DNA from: Nitrospira sp. | Lineage (GTDB): Bacteria > Nitrospirota > Nitrospiria > Nitrospirales > Nitrospiraceae | Length of the DNA stretch: 33,669 nucleotides | Direction of reading: 5' to 3' | Assembly: GCA_013140455.1 (NCBI GenBank) | Contig: JABFSU010000034.1 | Span: 1 to 33,669, forward strand | In this document: in pieces, positions 1-9,038 of the stretch | How the letters are laid out: each line of letters starts with the position of its first letter | Numbering within the stretch: position 1 is the first letter of the stretch | Position numbers and translations under genes: made by a program | The notes under the pieces: model-generated | Seen by the model: only the letters and a program-made list of their open reading frames with translations | The model's database searches: none | What the model was told of the DNA's origin: nothing

Positions 1-107
1 ATTTGGACGCAGGACTTGCGATCACAGTGTTTGCGTGCTTAAACTGTGGTCGGAGAAAAGCAGCGGACCAGGAACCACGGCCCATCACGGCAAGACATTG
101 ACCGTCT

Positions 108-311
108 ATGGCAGAACCAAAACCACTCACCTACGATGAGCAGAAAGCTGCCGAGGCAGCTTTTGTGGGGGCTCCTTCGAATCCGAAATGGACCGAGGCG
201 GCTCAATTGCTCTACGTCAGGCTTTCGGCGACGGTCCAGACTCGCTCGAAAGAAACGATTGGCACGTCAACCGGGTCCGCGATGCATGACGGGGATACGT
301 CTCGTCGATGA
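108..311 (+). CDS. small conserved-looking protein of unknown function (67 aa)
   Basis: A 67-residue soluble protein with no signal peptide or membrane segment. Residues 8-40 carry a pattern (YDEQKAAEAAF, then NPKWTEAAQLLYVRL) that I associate with short bacterial hypothetical proteins having an AAEAAF...NP.W core; this is recollection, not a search. The C-terminal third is polar and probably disordered. The ATG is preceded in frame by a stop at 99-101, so no longer start is possible inside the window. No clear Shine-Dalgarno sequence is visible. Its TGA overlaps the ATG of the next small gene (ATGA at 308-311), which implies translational coupling. The function is unknown. Confidence 0.6.
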   Translation: MAEPKPLTYDEQKAAEAAFVGAPSNPKWTEAAQLLYVRLSATVQTRSKETIGTSTGSAMHDGDTSRR

Positions 312-466
312 AACCCGCTGTGACTAAGTTGACCGGCATTCCGCGGACTGCCGTACTGTGCTGTCCCCGCTGCTATCGCATGATCAGCTATACACGCGAT
401 CAACTCGTCGTTTCTTGCAATGCCTGCAGCCACAGCTTTCCGCAATCTCCCCCTTCGTCGAACTAG
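308..466 (+). CDS. zinc-ribbon mini-protein (52 aa)
   Basis: A 52-codon frame that overlaps the preceding stop as ATGA. The translation holds two CxxC knuckles, CPRC at residues 19-22 and CNAC at 37-40, spaced as in a minimal zinc ribbon (YRMISYTRDQLVVS lies between). No membrane segment is present. Such proteins usually bind one Zn(II) structurally and may contact nucleic acid or protein, but nothing here points to a partner. Coupling to the upstream 67-residue protein suggests that the two act together. Confidence comes from the paired CxxC motifs and the coupled start. It converges with dapB, leaving 174 bases between the two stop codons. Confidence 0.65.
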   Translation: MKPAVTKLTGIPRTAVLCCPRCYRMISYTRDQLVVSCNACSHSFPQSPPSSN

Positions 467-625
467 TTCGGGCTTCCCAAACACAAGTTTTCGGTCTCTG
501 TTAAGGCACTCCTCCGCTCCGTGCCATCGCCTACACCGTTCATTCGGATCAGGTAGGCTGCACGGGGGCAATAAGAACACGCGATGAAGTTGAGAGGCCC
601 CTGCAAGGGGAACGTGTACCGACAC

Positions 626-643
626 TGACTCAGAACTGAGTCA
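626..643. repeat. perfect palindrome at the dapB stop codon
   Basis: TGACTCAG-AA-CTGAGTCA is an 18-base perfect inverted repeat whose right end is the dapB stop codon (641-643 read on -). As RNA it would give a 7-bp stem with a 4-base loop. No T-run follows on either strand, so it is not a classical Rho-independent terminator. It may be a transcript 3'-end stabiliser or a protein-binding site. Confidence 0.5.
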
Positions 644-1444
644 CTTCAGACCTAACACATCCATCATGTCATAGAGGCCCGGCGGCTGGCGTACCACCCA
701 ACGCGCCGCGCGCAACGCGCCGCGCGCGAAGGTGTCGCGACTGCTGGCACGGTGCGTCACCTCAATGCGCTCACCCATCCCGCCGAAGAGAATGGTGTGA
801 TCTCCCACAATGTCGCCGGCCCGGATAGTCTGAATGCCGATTTCCTGTTTCTTCCGTTCCCCGATCAGACCTTTTCTGGAATAGACGCCGACCTGGTCCA
901 GGTCGCGATTGACGGCGCGCGCAAGTACTTCCGCAATTTTCAATGCGGTACCGCTCGGTGCGTCTTTCTTGAGACGGTGATGCGCCTCAATCACTTCAAT
1001 GTCGTAGTCGTCACCCAATGTTTTGGCCATTTCCCCGATCACCTTATAAATCAAGTTGACGCCCACACTCATGTTCGGGGACAACACGCAGGGAACCTGC
1101 CTCGCAAGCCCCTTGATCTCTTCAAGTTGGGACGGATTAAGCCCCGTCGTGCCGATGACCATAGCCCGACGATGCTGGGCGACGATACGAAAGTGTTCGA
1201 GTGTCGCTTCCGGCGCTGAGAAATCAATGACGACTTCACCGCGGTCCATCAATGCGGCCAGATCACTGGTAATGGCTACACCGGCGCGTCCGGATCCGGA
1301 AGTCTCACCGGCATCGTCGCCGATGGCATGATGGCTGCTTCCCTCGATCGCTCCGGCCAACGTCAAAGCCGTTGAATCCCGCACCAGCGCAACCAACCGG
1401 CAGCCCATCCGTCCTGCCGCTCCTGCCACCACAACTTTAATCAT
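641..1444 (-). CDS. dapB: 4-hydroxy-tetrahydrodipicolinate reductase
   Basis: Reduces 4-hydroxy-tetrahydrodipicolinate to tetrahydrodipicolinate with NAD(P)H, the second committed step of the diaminopimelate/lysine pathway, in the cytoplasm. The 267 residues match the usual family length. The N-terminal Rossmann motif GAAGRMG is at residues 8-14. The family signature is complete: HH at 155-156, KK at 159-160 and DAPSGT at 161-166. The start MIKVVVAGAAG is the only sensible one. It lies 29 bases downstream of dapA and is the last gene of the arg/lys string. A palindrome spans its stop codon. Confidence 0.97.
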   Translation of the reverse strand: MIKVVVAGAAGRMGCRLVALVRDSTALTLAGAIEGSSHHAIGDDAGETSGSGRAGVAITSDLAALMDRGEVVIDFSAPEATLEHFRIVAQHRRAMVIGTTGLNPSQLEEIKGLARQVPCVLSPNMSVGVNLIYKVIGEMAKTLGDDYDIEVIEAHHRLKKDAPSGTALKIAEVLARAVNRDLDQVGVYSRKGLIGERKKQEIGIQTIRAGDIVGDHTILFGGMGERIEVTHRASSRDTFARGALRAARWVVRQPPGLYDMMDVLGLK

Positions 1445-1473
1445 GACCTGGTGTGATCCTTCTGCAACATACG

Positions 1474-2346
1474 CTAGATAAATCGGCCCTCTTTCATCAC
1501 TTGCATCAGCTTATCTCGATTGTCCTTGCCCATCGGGCAGAGAGGCAGGCGAAGTTCGGGATCGATCTTTCCCATCATCCCCAACGCTTCTTTCACGGGA
1601 ATGGGATTCGTTTCATAGAACAGCGCGGCAAATAGGGGGGAGAGCTGGAAGTGGATGCGTCGAGCTTCCTCGACGTTCCCAGCCGCAAACGCCTTGACCA
1701 TGTTCGCCATCTCGGTTGGAGCGATATTGGCCGTCACGGTAATCACACCTTGCCCGCCGACCGCCATCATCGGCAAAGTCATCGCATCGTCTCCGGCGAG
1801 CACCGCCAGACGGTCACCGCACGTGTGCACAATATCCGATGCCTGCTGGATCACTCCGCTGCCCTCTTTCACCCCTACGATGTTCTCAATCACGGCCAGT
1901 CTAGCAATCGTCGCCGGGAGCATATTCACGCCGGTTCGCCCGGGAATATTGTACAGTACCAGCGGCAAATCGACCGCTTCTGCAATCGCCTTATAGTGGC
2001 GATACAGACCTTCCTGTGTCGGCTTGTTGTAGTACGGCGTAATGAGCAGCGCGGCATCGGCCCCGGCCTCCTTCGCATGCTTCGTCAGCGAGATGGCCTC
2101 ATCCGTACTATTGGATCCGGTCCCTGCCGTGACGGGGACTCGACGACGAACCACTTCTACCGTCAGCTCAATCACACGGTTGTGTTCCTCGTGTGACAGC
2201 GTGGCAGACTCGCCGGTAGTGCCACAAGGGACGATGCCGTTCGTGCCCTTGGCGATCTGCCACTCGATCAGATCGCCCAGTGCCCGCTCGTCGACTTTGC
2301 CCTTTCGAAAGGGTGTCACGATCGCGACATGAGAACCGGTAAACAT
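1474..2346 (-). CDS. dapA: 4-hydroxy-tetrahydrodipicolinate synthase
   Basis: Condenses pyruvate with aspartate semialdehyde, the entry step to diaminopimelate and lysine. The protein has 290 residues, a standard TIM-barrel length. Visible active-site features are the GTTGES loop (T43-T44), Tyr132 and Arg137 in LYNIPGRTGVN, and the Schiff-base Lys160 in VGVKEGSG. A strong AAGGAG ribosome-binding site precedes the ATG. The gene follows lysA by 50 bases and precedes dapB by 29, in the same transcription unit. Lysine feedback cannot be judged from sequence alone. Confidence 0.98.
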   Translation of the reverse strand: MFTGSHVAIVTPFRKGKVDERALGDLIEWQIAKGTNGIVPCGTTGESATLSHEEHNRVIELTVEVVRRRVPVTAGTGSNSTDEAISLTKHAKEAGADAALLITPYYNKPTQEGLYRHYKAIAEAVDLPLVLYNIPGRTGVNMLPATIARLAVIENIVGVKEGSGVIQQASDIVHTCGDRLAVLAGDDAMTLPMMAVGGQGVITVTANIAPTEMANMVKAFAAGNVEEARRIHFQLSPLFAALFYETNPIPVKEALGMMGKIDPELRLPLCPMGKDNRDKLMQVMKEGRFI

Positions 2347-2396
2347 AATGGCTCCTTCTCAAGGTACGGGAATCTGGAGGCAGCCCGCGCCTCGTC

Positions 2397-3659
2397 TTAC
2401 TGCAAGAACGCCGGGATGGTTTCGCCCTTGACCAGATCCTCGTAGGTTTCACGCTCGCGGATGACATGGATGTCTCCGCCCTTGACCAGCACCTCCGGGA
2501 CGCGAGGCCGCGAGTTGTAATTCGATGCCATGACGAACCCGTAGGCCCCCGCGCTCATCACCGCCATTAATTCACCCGGCTTCACGGCAGCCAGCAAGCG
2601 GTCCTTGGCCAGGAAATCTCCCGATTCACAGACCGGACCAACGATATCGACCTGCTGCTTGGCTCGATGACCGGCCTCTTCATTGACCGGCTTGATTTCA
2701 TGATAGGCGCCATAGAGGCTGGGGCGAATGAGATCATTCATCGCCGCATCGACAATGACAAAGCTCTTGGCCTCCCCTTCCTTCAAGTACAACGCCTTGG
2801 TCACAAGGATACCGGCATTCCCGACAATCACCCGCCCCGGCTCCATTACCAACGTCAACCCCAAATCCTTGACAAGCGGAAGCAGTGCATCGGAAAGGTC
2901 TTGCGGCAATGGGGGTTTTTCATCCGAATAGGTGATGCCCAACCCACCACCAATATTCAGGTAGCGAATATTAATCCCCTGCGCCTTGAGCGTCTCAATT
3001 AATGTCACAACTTTTTTCAGCGCCGCGATAAAAGGGGCGACTTCCGTCAACTGAGAGCCGATATGGGCGTGGACACCGGCCACATCAATGTGACTCATGG
3101 AGGAAGCCAGGGTGAATTCTTCCACGGCCCGATCAGCCGCAATCCCGAACTTACTTTTCTTCATGCCGGTTGAAATATACGGATGGGTTTTCGGATCGAT
3201 GTCCGGATTGATCCGCAGCGCCACGCGCGCCTTTTTCCCGACTGCGGCGGCAACCTCTTGAATCGCCTGTAGTTCAGCCGACGACTCGATGTTGAACATC
3301 AGAATATCGGCCTTGAGAGCCTCGCGGATTTCGTCGGCGGTTTTCCCGACTCCGGCAAAGACAATCTTGGAAGCCGGGACACCGGATTTCAGCGCGCGAA
3401 ACAACTCGCCGCCCGAAACAATATCGACGCCGCTGCCCTCTCTGGCCATCAGACTGAGGATGGCCAAATTCGAGTTCGACTTCATGGCAAAGGCGATGAC
3501 ATGGGGGATGTTCTTGAAGGCGCTATCGTACGCCCTGAAATGCCGGATGAGCGTCGAGTGGCTATAGACATAGCAGGGCGTACCGACCTCTTTGGCAATT
3601 CGGCTGATCGGCACCTGTTCACAATATAATTCGCCCTGGTGATATTCGAAGTCATGCAT
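2397..3659 (-). CDS. lysA: diaminopimelate decarboxylase
   Basis: PLP enzyme (fold type III, alanine-racemase-like barrel) that decarboxylates meso-diaminopimelate to L-lysine. It has 420 residues. The PLP lysine is K60 in FAMKSNSN. Further motifs are HIGSQ at 199-203, the phosphate-binding GGGLG at 237-241, EPGR at 273-276 and the catalytic CESGD at 344-348, with Y373 near the C-terminus. It sits directly downstream of the small LptM-like lipoprotein gene, a neighbourhood also known in proteobacteria (lppL-lysA in Pseudomonas). Confidence 0.98.
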   Translation of the reverse strand: MHDFEYHQGELYCEQVPISRIAKEVGTPCYVYSHSTLIRHFRAYDSAFKNIPHVIAFAMKSNSNLAILSLMAREGSGVDIVSGGELFRALKSGVPASKIVFAGVGKTADEIREALKADILMFNIESSAELQAIQEVAAAVGKKARVALRINPDIDPKTHPYISTGMKKSKFGIAADRAVEEFTLASSMSHIDVAGVHAHIGSQLTEVAPFIAALKKVVTLIETLKAQGINIRYLNIGGGLGITYSDEKPPLPQDLSDALLPLVKDLGLTLVMEPGRVIVGNAGILVTKALYLKEGEAKSFVIVDAAMNDLIRPSLYGAYHEIKPVNEEAGHRAKQQVDIVGPVCESGDFLAKDRLLAAVKPGELMAVMSAGAYGFVMASNYNSRPRVPEVLVKGGDIHVIRERETYEDLVKGETIPAFLQ

Positions 3660-3715
3660 CGTGAAAATCCTCGTTCAGTAAGTTGATCCCGCTCACCGCG
3701 AATTCCCTGCCCTCA

Positions 3716-3982
3716 TTACCGTGTTCCAACCGGCCGCAACGGCGGCAACTCTTCATCCTGTCCCTTGATTGCGCCCGGCGCGACCTGATCCGAAGACACA
3801 GTTGTATTGACTGGCTCTTGGGTCTCGCCCCGTTTCTTCAGCTCCGTCTTCTGTCTAGCAATCGTCGGATTCACACCCACGTTCTCCGGAGCGACCGGAG
3901 GGCCCACGACACCGCAGGCGGTCACCATGGTCACTATCATGAAGCTCACACCAGCCAAAGAAACGTAACTCATTTGTTTCAT
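3716..3982 (-). CDS. LptM/LppL-like small lipoprotein between argH and lysA
   Basis: An 88-residue lipoprotein. Residues 1-22 form a signal peptide and VTAC ends at lipobox Cys23. The mature start CGVVGPPVAP resembles the CGxxGPLxxP start of LptM (YifL) and LppL. In proteobacteria these sit beside lysA or dapF, and LptM helps mature the LptD/LptE lipopolysaccharide translocon. The remainder is low-complexity, Pro/Thr/Gln-rich and probably flexible. A longer open frame runs upstream, but the ATG at 3982 gives the signal peptide and overlaps the argH TGA as ATGA, so I chose it. Assignment to LptM rests on motif and position; this is inference. Confidence 0.75.
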   Translation of the reverse strand: MKQMSYVSLAGVSFMIVTMVTACGVVGPPVAPENVGVNPTIARQKTELKKRGETQEPVNTTVSSDQVAPGAIKGQDEELPPLRPVGTR

Positions 3983-5394
3983 GCCAACAACTTCGCCAGC
4001 TCTTTCAGGCGGCGAACCACTTGCAACCTGGCAGTCCCGCCGATCTGCGCCTTCCGGTCGATGGCTCCCTGCACCGTGAGCCGCTGCAGCACGGACTTCT
4101 CGAAGCGGGGCGAAAAGGCACAGAGCTCTTTGACCGTGAGTTCGGAGAGTTCGCGCCCGGCATCCAAGGCCCACCGAACGATCCGGCCGGTAATCGCGTG
4201 CGCTTCTCGAAATGGTACACCCTTGGTCACCAAATAGTCAGCCAGCTCTGTCGCCAACATCCCACCGCCCGTTAAAGCGCGAGTCAGCGCTGCCCGATCC
4301 ACTTTGAGCCGACGCATCAGCTCCGTCATGACTTCGACACAATCTTGCGTCGTGTCGAGCGCGTCGAACAGCGCCGGTTTGTCTTCCTGCAAATCGCGGT
4401 TGTAGCTGAGCGGCAACGCTTTCAACGTCGTCATCAATCCGATGAGATGTCCGTAGACGCGGCCGGTCTTTCCGCGCACCAGTTCGGGCACGTCCGGATT
4501 CTTTTTCTGGGGCATCATGCTGCTACCGGTACAGAATCCGTCCGGCAGATCGACAAAATGAAATTCCTGCGTGGCCCAGATAATGAGTTCTTCGCTCATG
4601 CGCGACAAATGCATCATGACGATCGCCAATGCCGATGCCACTTCAATCATGAAGTCGCGGTCGGACACCGCATCGAGACTGTTTTGCGTCACCGCAGGGA
4701 AGTCCAACAAGACCGCGGTATAGAGCCGGTCCACTGGATAATTCGATCCCGCCAGCGCCCCGGATCCTAGAGGCATCACGTTGACGCGGGCCCGGGCATC
4801 GGCCAGACGCGCGTTATCTCGCAGGAACATTTCCACATACGCAAGTAGATGATGAGCCAACAGCACCGGTTGCGCGCGCTGCAAATGCGTGTAGCCCGGC
4901 ATCGGCACATCGAGATGTTCCGTCGCCTGCGTCACGAGCACGCGCTGAAATTCCGTGAGCCGTCCGATGAGGATCGTGAGCTGATCGCGCACATAGAGCC
5001 GCACATCGAGCGCCACTTGATCGTTCCGGCTGCGGCCCGTATGCAATTTGCCGCCGACCGGACCGATCAACTCGGTCAATCGGCGCTCGATCGCCATGTG
5101 AATATCTTCGTCTTCCGGCAGAAACTTGAACCGCTCGCGCTCCAGTTCGTGCTGCACCAACTGCAAGCCGCGCACGATCGTCGCAGTCTCGCGGCGGCTG
5201 AGCACACCGGCCTTGGTCAGCGTCCGGCAATGGGCGATGCTGCCGCGGATATCGTGCGCGTACAGCCGCTTATCCACCGCAATGGATCGTGTAAAGGCTT
5301 CCACTAACCGATCGGTGGGTTCCCGAAAGCGTCCCGCCCACGCTTTACTCGGCTGCTTGCCTGATACTGCTTTGCCGGGTCTCCGACTGGCCAT
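3979..5394 (-). CDS. argH: argininosuccinate lyase
   Basis: Cleaves argininosuccinate to arginine and fumarate, the last step of arginine synthesis. It belongs to the fumarase/aspartase superfamily and acts as a tetramer. The 471 residues fit the family, with an N-terminal extension of about 17 basic residues before KAWAGRF. Conserved blocks are HTGRSRNDQ around 118-126, GYTHLQRAQP at 167-176 with catalytic His170, and the mobile loop GSSMMPQKKNP at 290-300. Its ATG shares one base with the argG stop (TAATG), and its stop overlaps the lipoprotein start, so it is coupled on both sides. Confidence 0.98.
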   Translation of the reverse strand: MASRRPGKAVSGKQPSKAWAGRFREPTDRLVEAFTRSIAVDKRLYAHDIRGSIAHCRTLTKAGVLSRRETATIVRGLQLVQHELERERFKFLPEDEDIHMAIERRLTELIGPVGGKLHTGRSRNDQVALDVRLYVRDQLTILIGRLTEFQRVLVTQATEHLDVPMPGYTHLQRAQPVLLAHHLLAYVEMFLRDNARLADARARVNVMPLGSGALAGSNYPVDRLYTAVLLDFPAVTQNSLDAVSDRDFMIEVASALAIVMMHLSRMSEELIIWATQEFHFVDLPDGFCTGSSMMPQKKNPDVPELVRGKTGRVYGHLIGLMTTLKALPLSYNRDLQEDKPALFDALDTTQDCVEVMTELMRRLKVDRAALTRALTGGGMLATELADYLVTKGVPFREAHAITGRIVRWALDAGRELSELTVKELCAFSPRFEKSVLQRLTVQGAIDRKAQIGGTARLQVVRRLKELAKLLA

Positions 5395-6608
5395 TAGGAC
5401 TTCGCTTTCCGCCTCTGTGCCCGGATCTTCAACCGCAGCGCGTTCAACCGGATGAAACCCTCGGCATCTTTCTGGTTGTACACGTCGTCCTCTTCAAAGG
5501 TGGCAATATCCAGCCGGTAGAGAGAATTCCTCGACTTTCGACCGGCAAGCGTGCAACTGCCCTTGTAGAGCTTCACGCGGGCCGTCCCCGAGACATCTTT
5601 TTGGGCTTCGTCGATGGCCACCTGCATCATTTCCCGTTCCGGGCTGAACCAGTACCCGTTGTAGATCAGATCGGCAAACCGCGGGATCAGGCTGTCACGG
5701 AAGTGCAGGACCTCTCGATCCATCGTGAGCGATTCGAGTCCGCGATGCGCGACGTGCAGGATTGTCCCGCCCGGCGTTTCGTATACGCCGCGCGACTTCA
5801 TCCCGACATAACGATTCTCAACCAGATCGACACGGCCGACCCCATGCGCTCCGCCCAGCTTGTTGAGATGCGCCAACAGCTTGGCCGGGCTCATCTTCTT
5901 CCCGTCGACGGCGACCGGATTCCCCTGCTCATACTCGATTTCAACTTCCAGCGGCTTGTTCGGCGCTTGCTCCGGAGAGACGGTCATCTGGAAAATTTCA
6001 TCCGGCGGCGACTTCCAGGGATCTTCAAGAATGCCGCCCTCGTAGCTCACGTGAAAGAGATTCAGGTCCATGCTGTAGGGCTTGGCTTTCGTGGCCGTCA
6101 CGGGAATGCCGTGCCGGTCGGCATATTCGATGCACTCCCGCCGGGACCGCAGAGTCCACTCGCGCCACGGCGCGATAATCTTGAGGTCGGGAGCCAGCGC
6201 CGTGTAGGTCAACTCAAACCGGACCTGATCGTTCCCCTTTCCGGTCGCGCCGTGGGACACGGCCTCGGCGCCTTCCTGCAGCGCAATTTCGGCCTGTCGG
6301 CGGGCGATGAGCGGCCGGGCGATCGACGTCCCCAGCAAGTAGCAGCCTTCGTACATCGCGTTTCCGCGTAACATCGGAAACACGTAGTCCTTCACGAAGG
6401 ACTCCCGCAAATCCTCGACGTACACTTTCTTCACGCCAAGCTTCTTGGCTTTCGCCTTAATCGCCTGCAGATCTTCGCCCTGACCGAGGTCGGCGCAGAA
6501 GGCGATGATTTCCGCGTGATAGGTTTCCTGCAGCCATTTGAGGATGACCGACGTGTCGAGTCCGCCGGAATAGGCCAGCACCACTTTCTTAATCGGTTTT
6601 GGTTTCAT
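5394..6608 (-). CDS. argG: argininosuccinate synthase
   Basis: Joins citrulline and aspartate with ATP to give argininosuccinate. The 404 residues match the bacterial short form. The N-type ATP-pyrophosphatase loop AYSGGLDTS is at residues 12-20, and [13 protein letters not shown] follows in the citrulline/aspartate site. It begins 9 bases after argF and overlaps argH by one base. The order argF-argG-argH is common in bacteria and supports a single transcript. Confidence 0.98.
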   Translation of the reverse strand: MKPKPIKKVVLAYSGGLDTSVILKWLQETYHAEIIAFCADLGQGEDLQAIKAKAKKLGVKKVYVEDLRESFVKDYVFPMLRGNAMYEGCYLLGTSIARPLIARRQAEIALQEGAEAVSHGATGKGNDQVRFELTYTALAPDLKIIAPWREWTLRSRRECIEYADRHGIPVTATKAKPYSMDLNLFHVSYEGGILEDPWKSPPDEIFQMTVSPEQAPNKPLEVEIEYEQGNPVAVDGKKMSPAKLLAHLNKLGGAHGVGRVDLVENRYVGMKSRGVYETPGGTILHVAHRGLESLTMDREVLHFRDSLIPRFADLIYNGYWFSPEREMMQVAIDEAQKDVSGTARVKLYKGSCTLAGRKSRNSLYRLDIATFEEDDVYNQKDAEGFIRLNALRLKIRAQRRKAKS

Positions 6609-6617
6609 GATGAACGC

Positions 6618-7595
6618 TTATGCCCTGCCTTTCTTCTGAGTCAGCAACTGAACCAAGATCGCTTTCTGCATATGCAGCCGGTTTTCTGCTTGATCGATCA
6701 CGACGGACTGCGGCCCATCGAGCACGTCGGCAGTAATTTCTTCTCCACGATGCGCCGGCAGGCAATGCATGACGATAGCATTGGGCTTCGCCTTCTGCAG
6801 CAAACGCCCGTTCAACTGATAGGGCGCCAGCGTCCGCAAACGGCGCGCCTGCTCTCGTTCACGCCCCATGCTGATCCACACATCGGTGTAGAGTACATCG
6901 GCATCTTTCACGGCAATCTGCGGATCGACTCCCACTTCGATATCCGAGCCGTTCCGGGCCGCCTCCTGCCGCGCCCGATCCACCACATGCTGATCTGGCT
7001 GATAGCCGACCGGGCACCCCAGGGCGATGTGCATCCCCACCTTGGCGGCCGCTTCAATCAACGAATTCGCCACATTATTCCCGTCGCCGATATAGGCGAG
7101 CTTCACGCCTTTGAAGCGCCCCTTCTTTTCCTTGATGGTCATCAGATCGGACAGCGCCTGACAGGGATGGCTCAGATCAGTCAATCCGTTAATCACCGGC
7201 ATGGTGGCTTCTTCCGCCCACTCCTGCACAATGCCGTGATCGTAGGTACGGATCACGATCCCGTCGAGATAGCGAGACAACACACGAGCCGTGTCTGCCA
7301 CACTCTCGCCCCTCGAGAGCTGAATATCCGCCATGGGCAAGACCATCGCGTGGCCGCCCAACTGATTCATGCCGGCTTCGAACGACACCCTGGTCCTTGT
7401 CGACGGCTTCTGAAAGAGCAGCCCGAGCGTTTTTCCTTCCAATAGGGAATGCGAAGCCCCCCGCCGCAGCTTGGTCTTCAGCGCCGTCGCCAGCCGCAGC
7501 AATGCATCGATTTGGGGACGCGGCATCGTCGCCACATCCAGCAAATCTTTCGCAAAGGCGACTGTCCGTTTCTTCGATGCCCGTGATGTCGCCAT
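6618..7595 (-). CDS. argF: ornithine carbamoyltransferase
   Basis: Transfers the carbamoyl group from carbamoyl phosphate to ornithine, giving citrulline. Carbamoyl-phosphate binding STRTR is at residues 65-69 and HPCQ at 143-146; the ornithine loop HCLPAHRGEE starts near 287. The open frame extends 23 residues upstream into the argD coding sequence, but that part is not protein-like. I place the start at the ATG at 7595 (MATSRASKKRTVAF), one base after the argD stop, giving 325 residues, close to the usual 300-330. It is a member of the argDFGH operon. Confidence 0.96.
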   Translation of the reverse strand: MATSRASKKRTVAFAKDLLDVATMPRPQIDALLRLATALKTKLRRGASHSLLEGKTLGLLFQKPSTRTRVSFEAGMNQLGGHAMVLPMADIQLSRGESVADTARVLSRYLDGIVIRTYDHGIVQEWAEEATMPVINGLTDLSHPCQALSDLMTIKEKKGRFKGVKLAYIGDGNNVANSLIEAAAKVGMHIALGCPVGYQPDQHVVDRARQEAARNGSDIEVGVDPQIAVKDADVLYTDVWISMGREREQARRLRTLAPYQLNGRLLQKAKPNAIVMHCLPAHRGEEITADVLDGPQSVVIDQAENRLHMQKAILVQLLTQKKGRA

Positions 7596-7596
7596 G

Positions 7597-8814
7597 TCAG
7601 TGATGCTGATCCTTTTCCGCCATCGTCCGCTGATTGAAGATCGACGACAAGGTTTCCAAGACACGATCGATTTCCGCTTGGGTGATGATCAGCGGCGGCA
7701 CAAAGCGCAACACCCGTTCGCTGGTGGCATTCACCAGGACACCGCGGGTCAAACAATCCGCGACAACCGCCTTCGCATCGATCTCCACTTCCAGCCCCTG
7801 CAATAAGCCCAGCCCCCGAACATCCCGCACCGCACGATGGCGGTCTTTGAAGTCGGCCAGCCCTTTGGCCAGATAGTCCCCCATGCGCCGGGCCTGCTCA
7901 AGCACCCGGCCTTCGATCAAGATCCGACAGACCGCGAGCCCCGCGGCACAGGCCAACGGATTACCGCCGAACGTCGAGGCGTGCGTCCCGGCCGTGAACA
8001 CCGCCGCAACCGCGTCCTTTGCCAGACAGGCCCCGATCGGCATCCCGCCGCCGAGCCCCTTGGCAAGCGTCATGATGTCGGGCTCCACACCCAGCTGCTC
8101 ATAGGCAAACAACGTCCCCGTTCGCCCCATTCCCGTCTGGACTTCATCGAAAATCAGGAGAATATCCTTCTGCGTACAGAGCTCTCGCAGATTCTTCAGA
8201 TAGGCTTGATCGGCGACATGCACGCCTCCCTCACCCTGGATCGGCTCCAGCATGATTGCGGTCGTCTTGTCCGTCACGAGCGATTCGATCGCCGCAAAAT
8301 CGTTGAACGGCGCATAGACAAACCCCGGAACGAGCGGCTCGAAGCCTTTCTGCACCTTCTCCTGGCCGGTCGCCGTCAACGTCGCCATGGTCCGGCCATG
8401 GAAGGAATTCTTCATCGTGATGATTTCGAACCGGTCCGCTCCATGCTTCTCATGCCCGTAGCGCCGCGCCAGCTTGATCGCCGCTTCATTCGCTTCCGCG
8501 CCGCTGTTGCAGAAAAAGACCCGGTCGGCGCACGAATGATCGACCAGCATTTGCGCGAGTCTGACCTGCGGCTCGGTATAGTAGAGGTTCGACACGTGGA
8601 TCAGCTGCGCCGCCTGGCGCTGGATGGCTTGCACCAAATCCGGATGGCCATGGCCCAGGATATTGACCGCGATGCCACCGACAAAGTCGATGTACTCCCG
8701 GCCTTCCATGTCGTAGACCTTGGCCCCGCGCCCCCGCACGATTGAAATCGGCTGGCGCGCATAGGTTTGCATCAAATACTTGGCGGCGTAATCTTTGAGT
8801 TCCTCGGTCGGCAT
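7597..8814 (-). CDS. argD: acetylornithine aminotransferase
   Basis: PLP class-III aminotransferase that converts N-acetylglutamate semialdehyde to N-acetylornithine. The same enzyme often also serves as the succinyl-diaminopimelate aminotransferase, which would suit the dap genes downstream. It has 405 residues. NSGAEA (103-108) binds the PLP phosphate, DEVQTG (223-228) holds the PLP-ring Asp, and Lys252 in TLAKGLGGG forms the Schiff base. It is the first gene of the arg/lys string, and a predicted promoter lies 32 to 60 bases upstream. No argB, argC or argJ is nearby, so the early arginine steps must be encoded elsewhere. Confidence 0.97.
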   Translation of the reverse strand: MPTEELKDYAAKYLMQTYARQPISIVRGRGAKVYDMEGREYIDFVGGIAVNILGHGHPDLVQAIQRQAAQLIHVSNLYYTEPQVRLAQMLVDHSCADRVFFCNSGAEANEAAIKLARRYGHEKHGADRFEIITMKNSFHGRTMATLTATGQEKVQKGFEPLVPGFVYAPFNDFAAIESLVTDKTTAIMLEPIQGEGGVHVADQAYLKNLRELCTQKDILLIFDEVQTGMGRTGTLFAYEQLGVEPDIMTLAKGLGGGMPIGACLAKDAVAAVFTAGTHASTFGGNPLACAAGLAVCRILIEGRVLEQARRMGDYLAKGLADFKDRHRAVRDVRGLGLLQGLEVEIDAKAVVADCLTRGVLVNATSERVLRFVPPLIITQAEIDRVLETLSSIFNQRTMAEKDQHH

Positions 8815-8845
8815 AATAAACGTATCCCCTCAAGAAAGAAGGGGA

Positions 8846-8874
8846 AAGCTAGCATAGGGTTGAGTCGAAATCAA
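8846..8874 (-). promoter_or_regulatory. predicted sigma-70 promoter for the arg/lys operon
   Basis: Read on -, a -35 TTGATT (8874-8869) is followed after 17 bases by an extended -10, TGC-TAGCTT (hexamer 8851-8846). This would start transcription about 25 bases upstream of the argD ATG. No ARG-box-like palindrome could be recognised. Confidence 0.45.
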
Positions 8875-9038
8875 TAACGGTGACGCCGGGACAGAGGGAT
8901 TGCCGTCCGGTTTTCCTGAGGATGAGGCGCGAAATGCCAGGACTCGCTCCTTACTCCCCGGATCAGACCGATACACCTGTCCAGTTCCTCGCAATAAGCC
9001 CTCAGCCCTGGTGCCCGAGTGTGTTAAGCTGCAGGTCC

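Noticed and set aside
3-101. Short open stretch at the left edge ending TGA at 101, containing CLNCG
   Set aside because: It could be the end of an upstream gene, but only 32 residues are visible, and another frame also ends nearby (40-42). Not decidable.
212-625. 137-residue frame on - at the left end
   Set aside because: Antisense to the two small coupled genes, with shadow-like composition (many Arg/His/Cys); no ribosome-binding site.
3660-3715. Lysine riboswitch upstream of lysA
   Set aside because: The gap of 56 bases is far too short, and no lysine-element motifs are seen.
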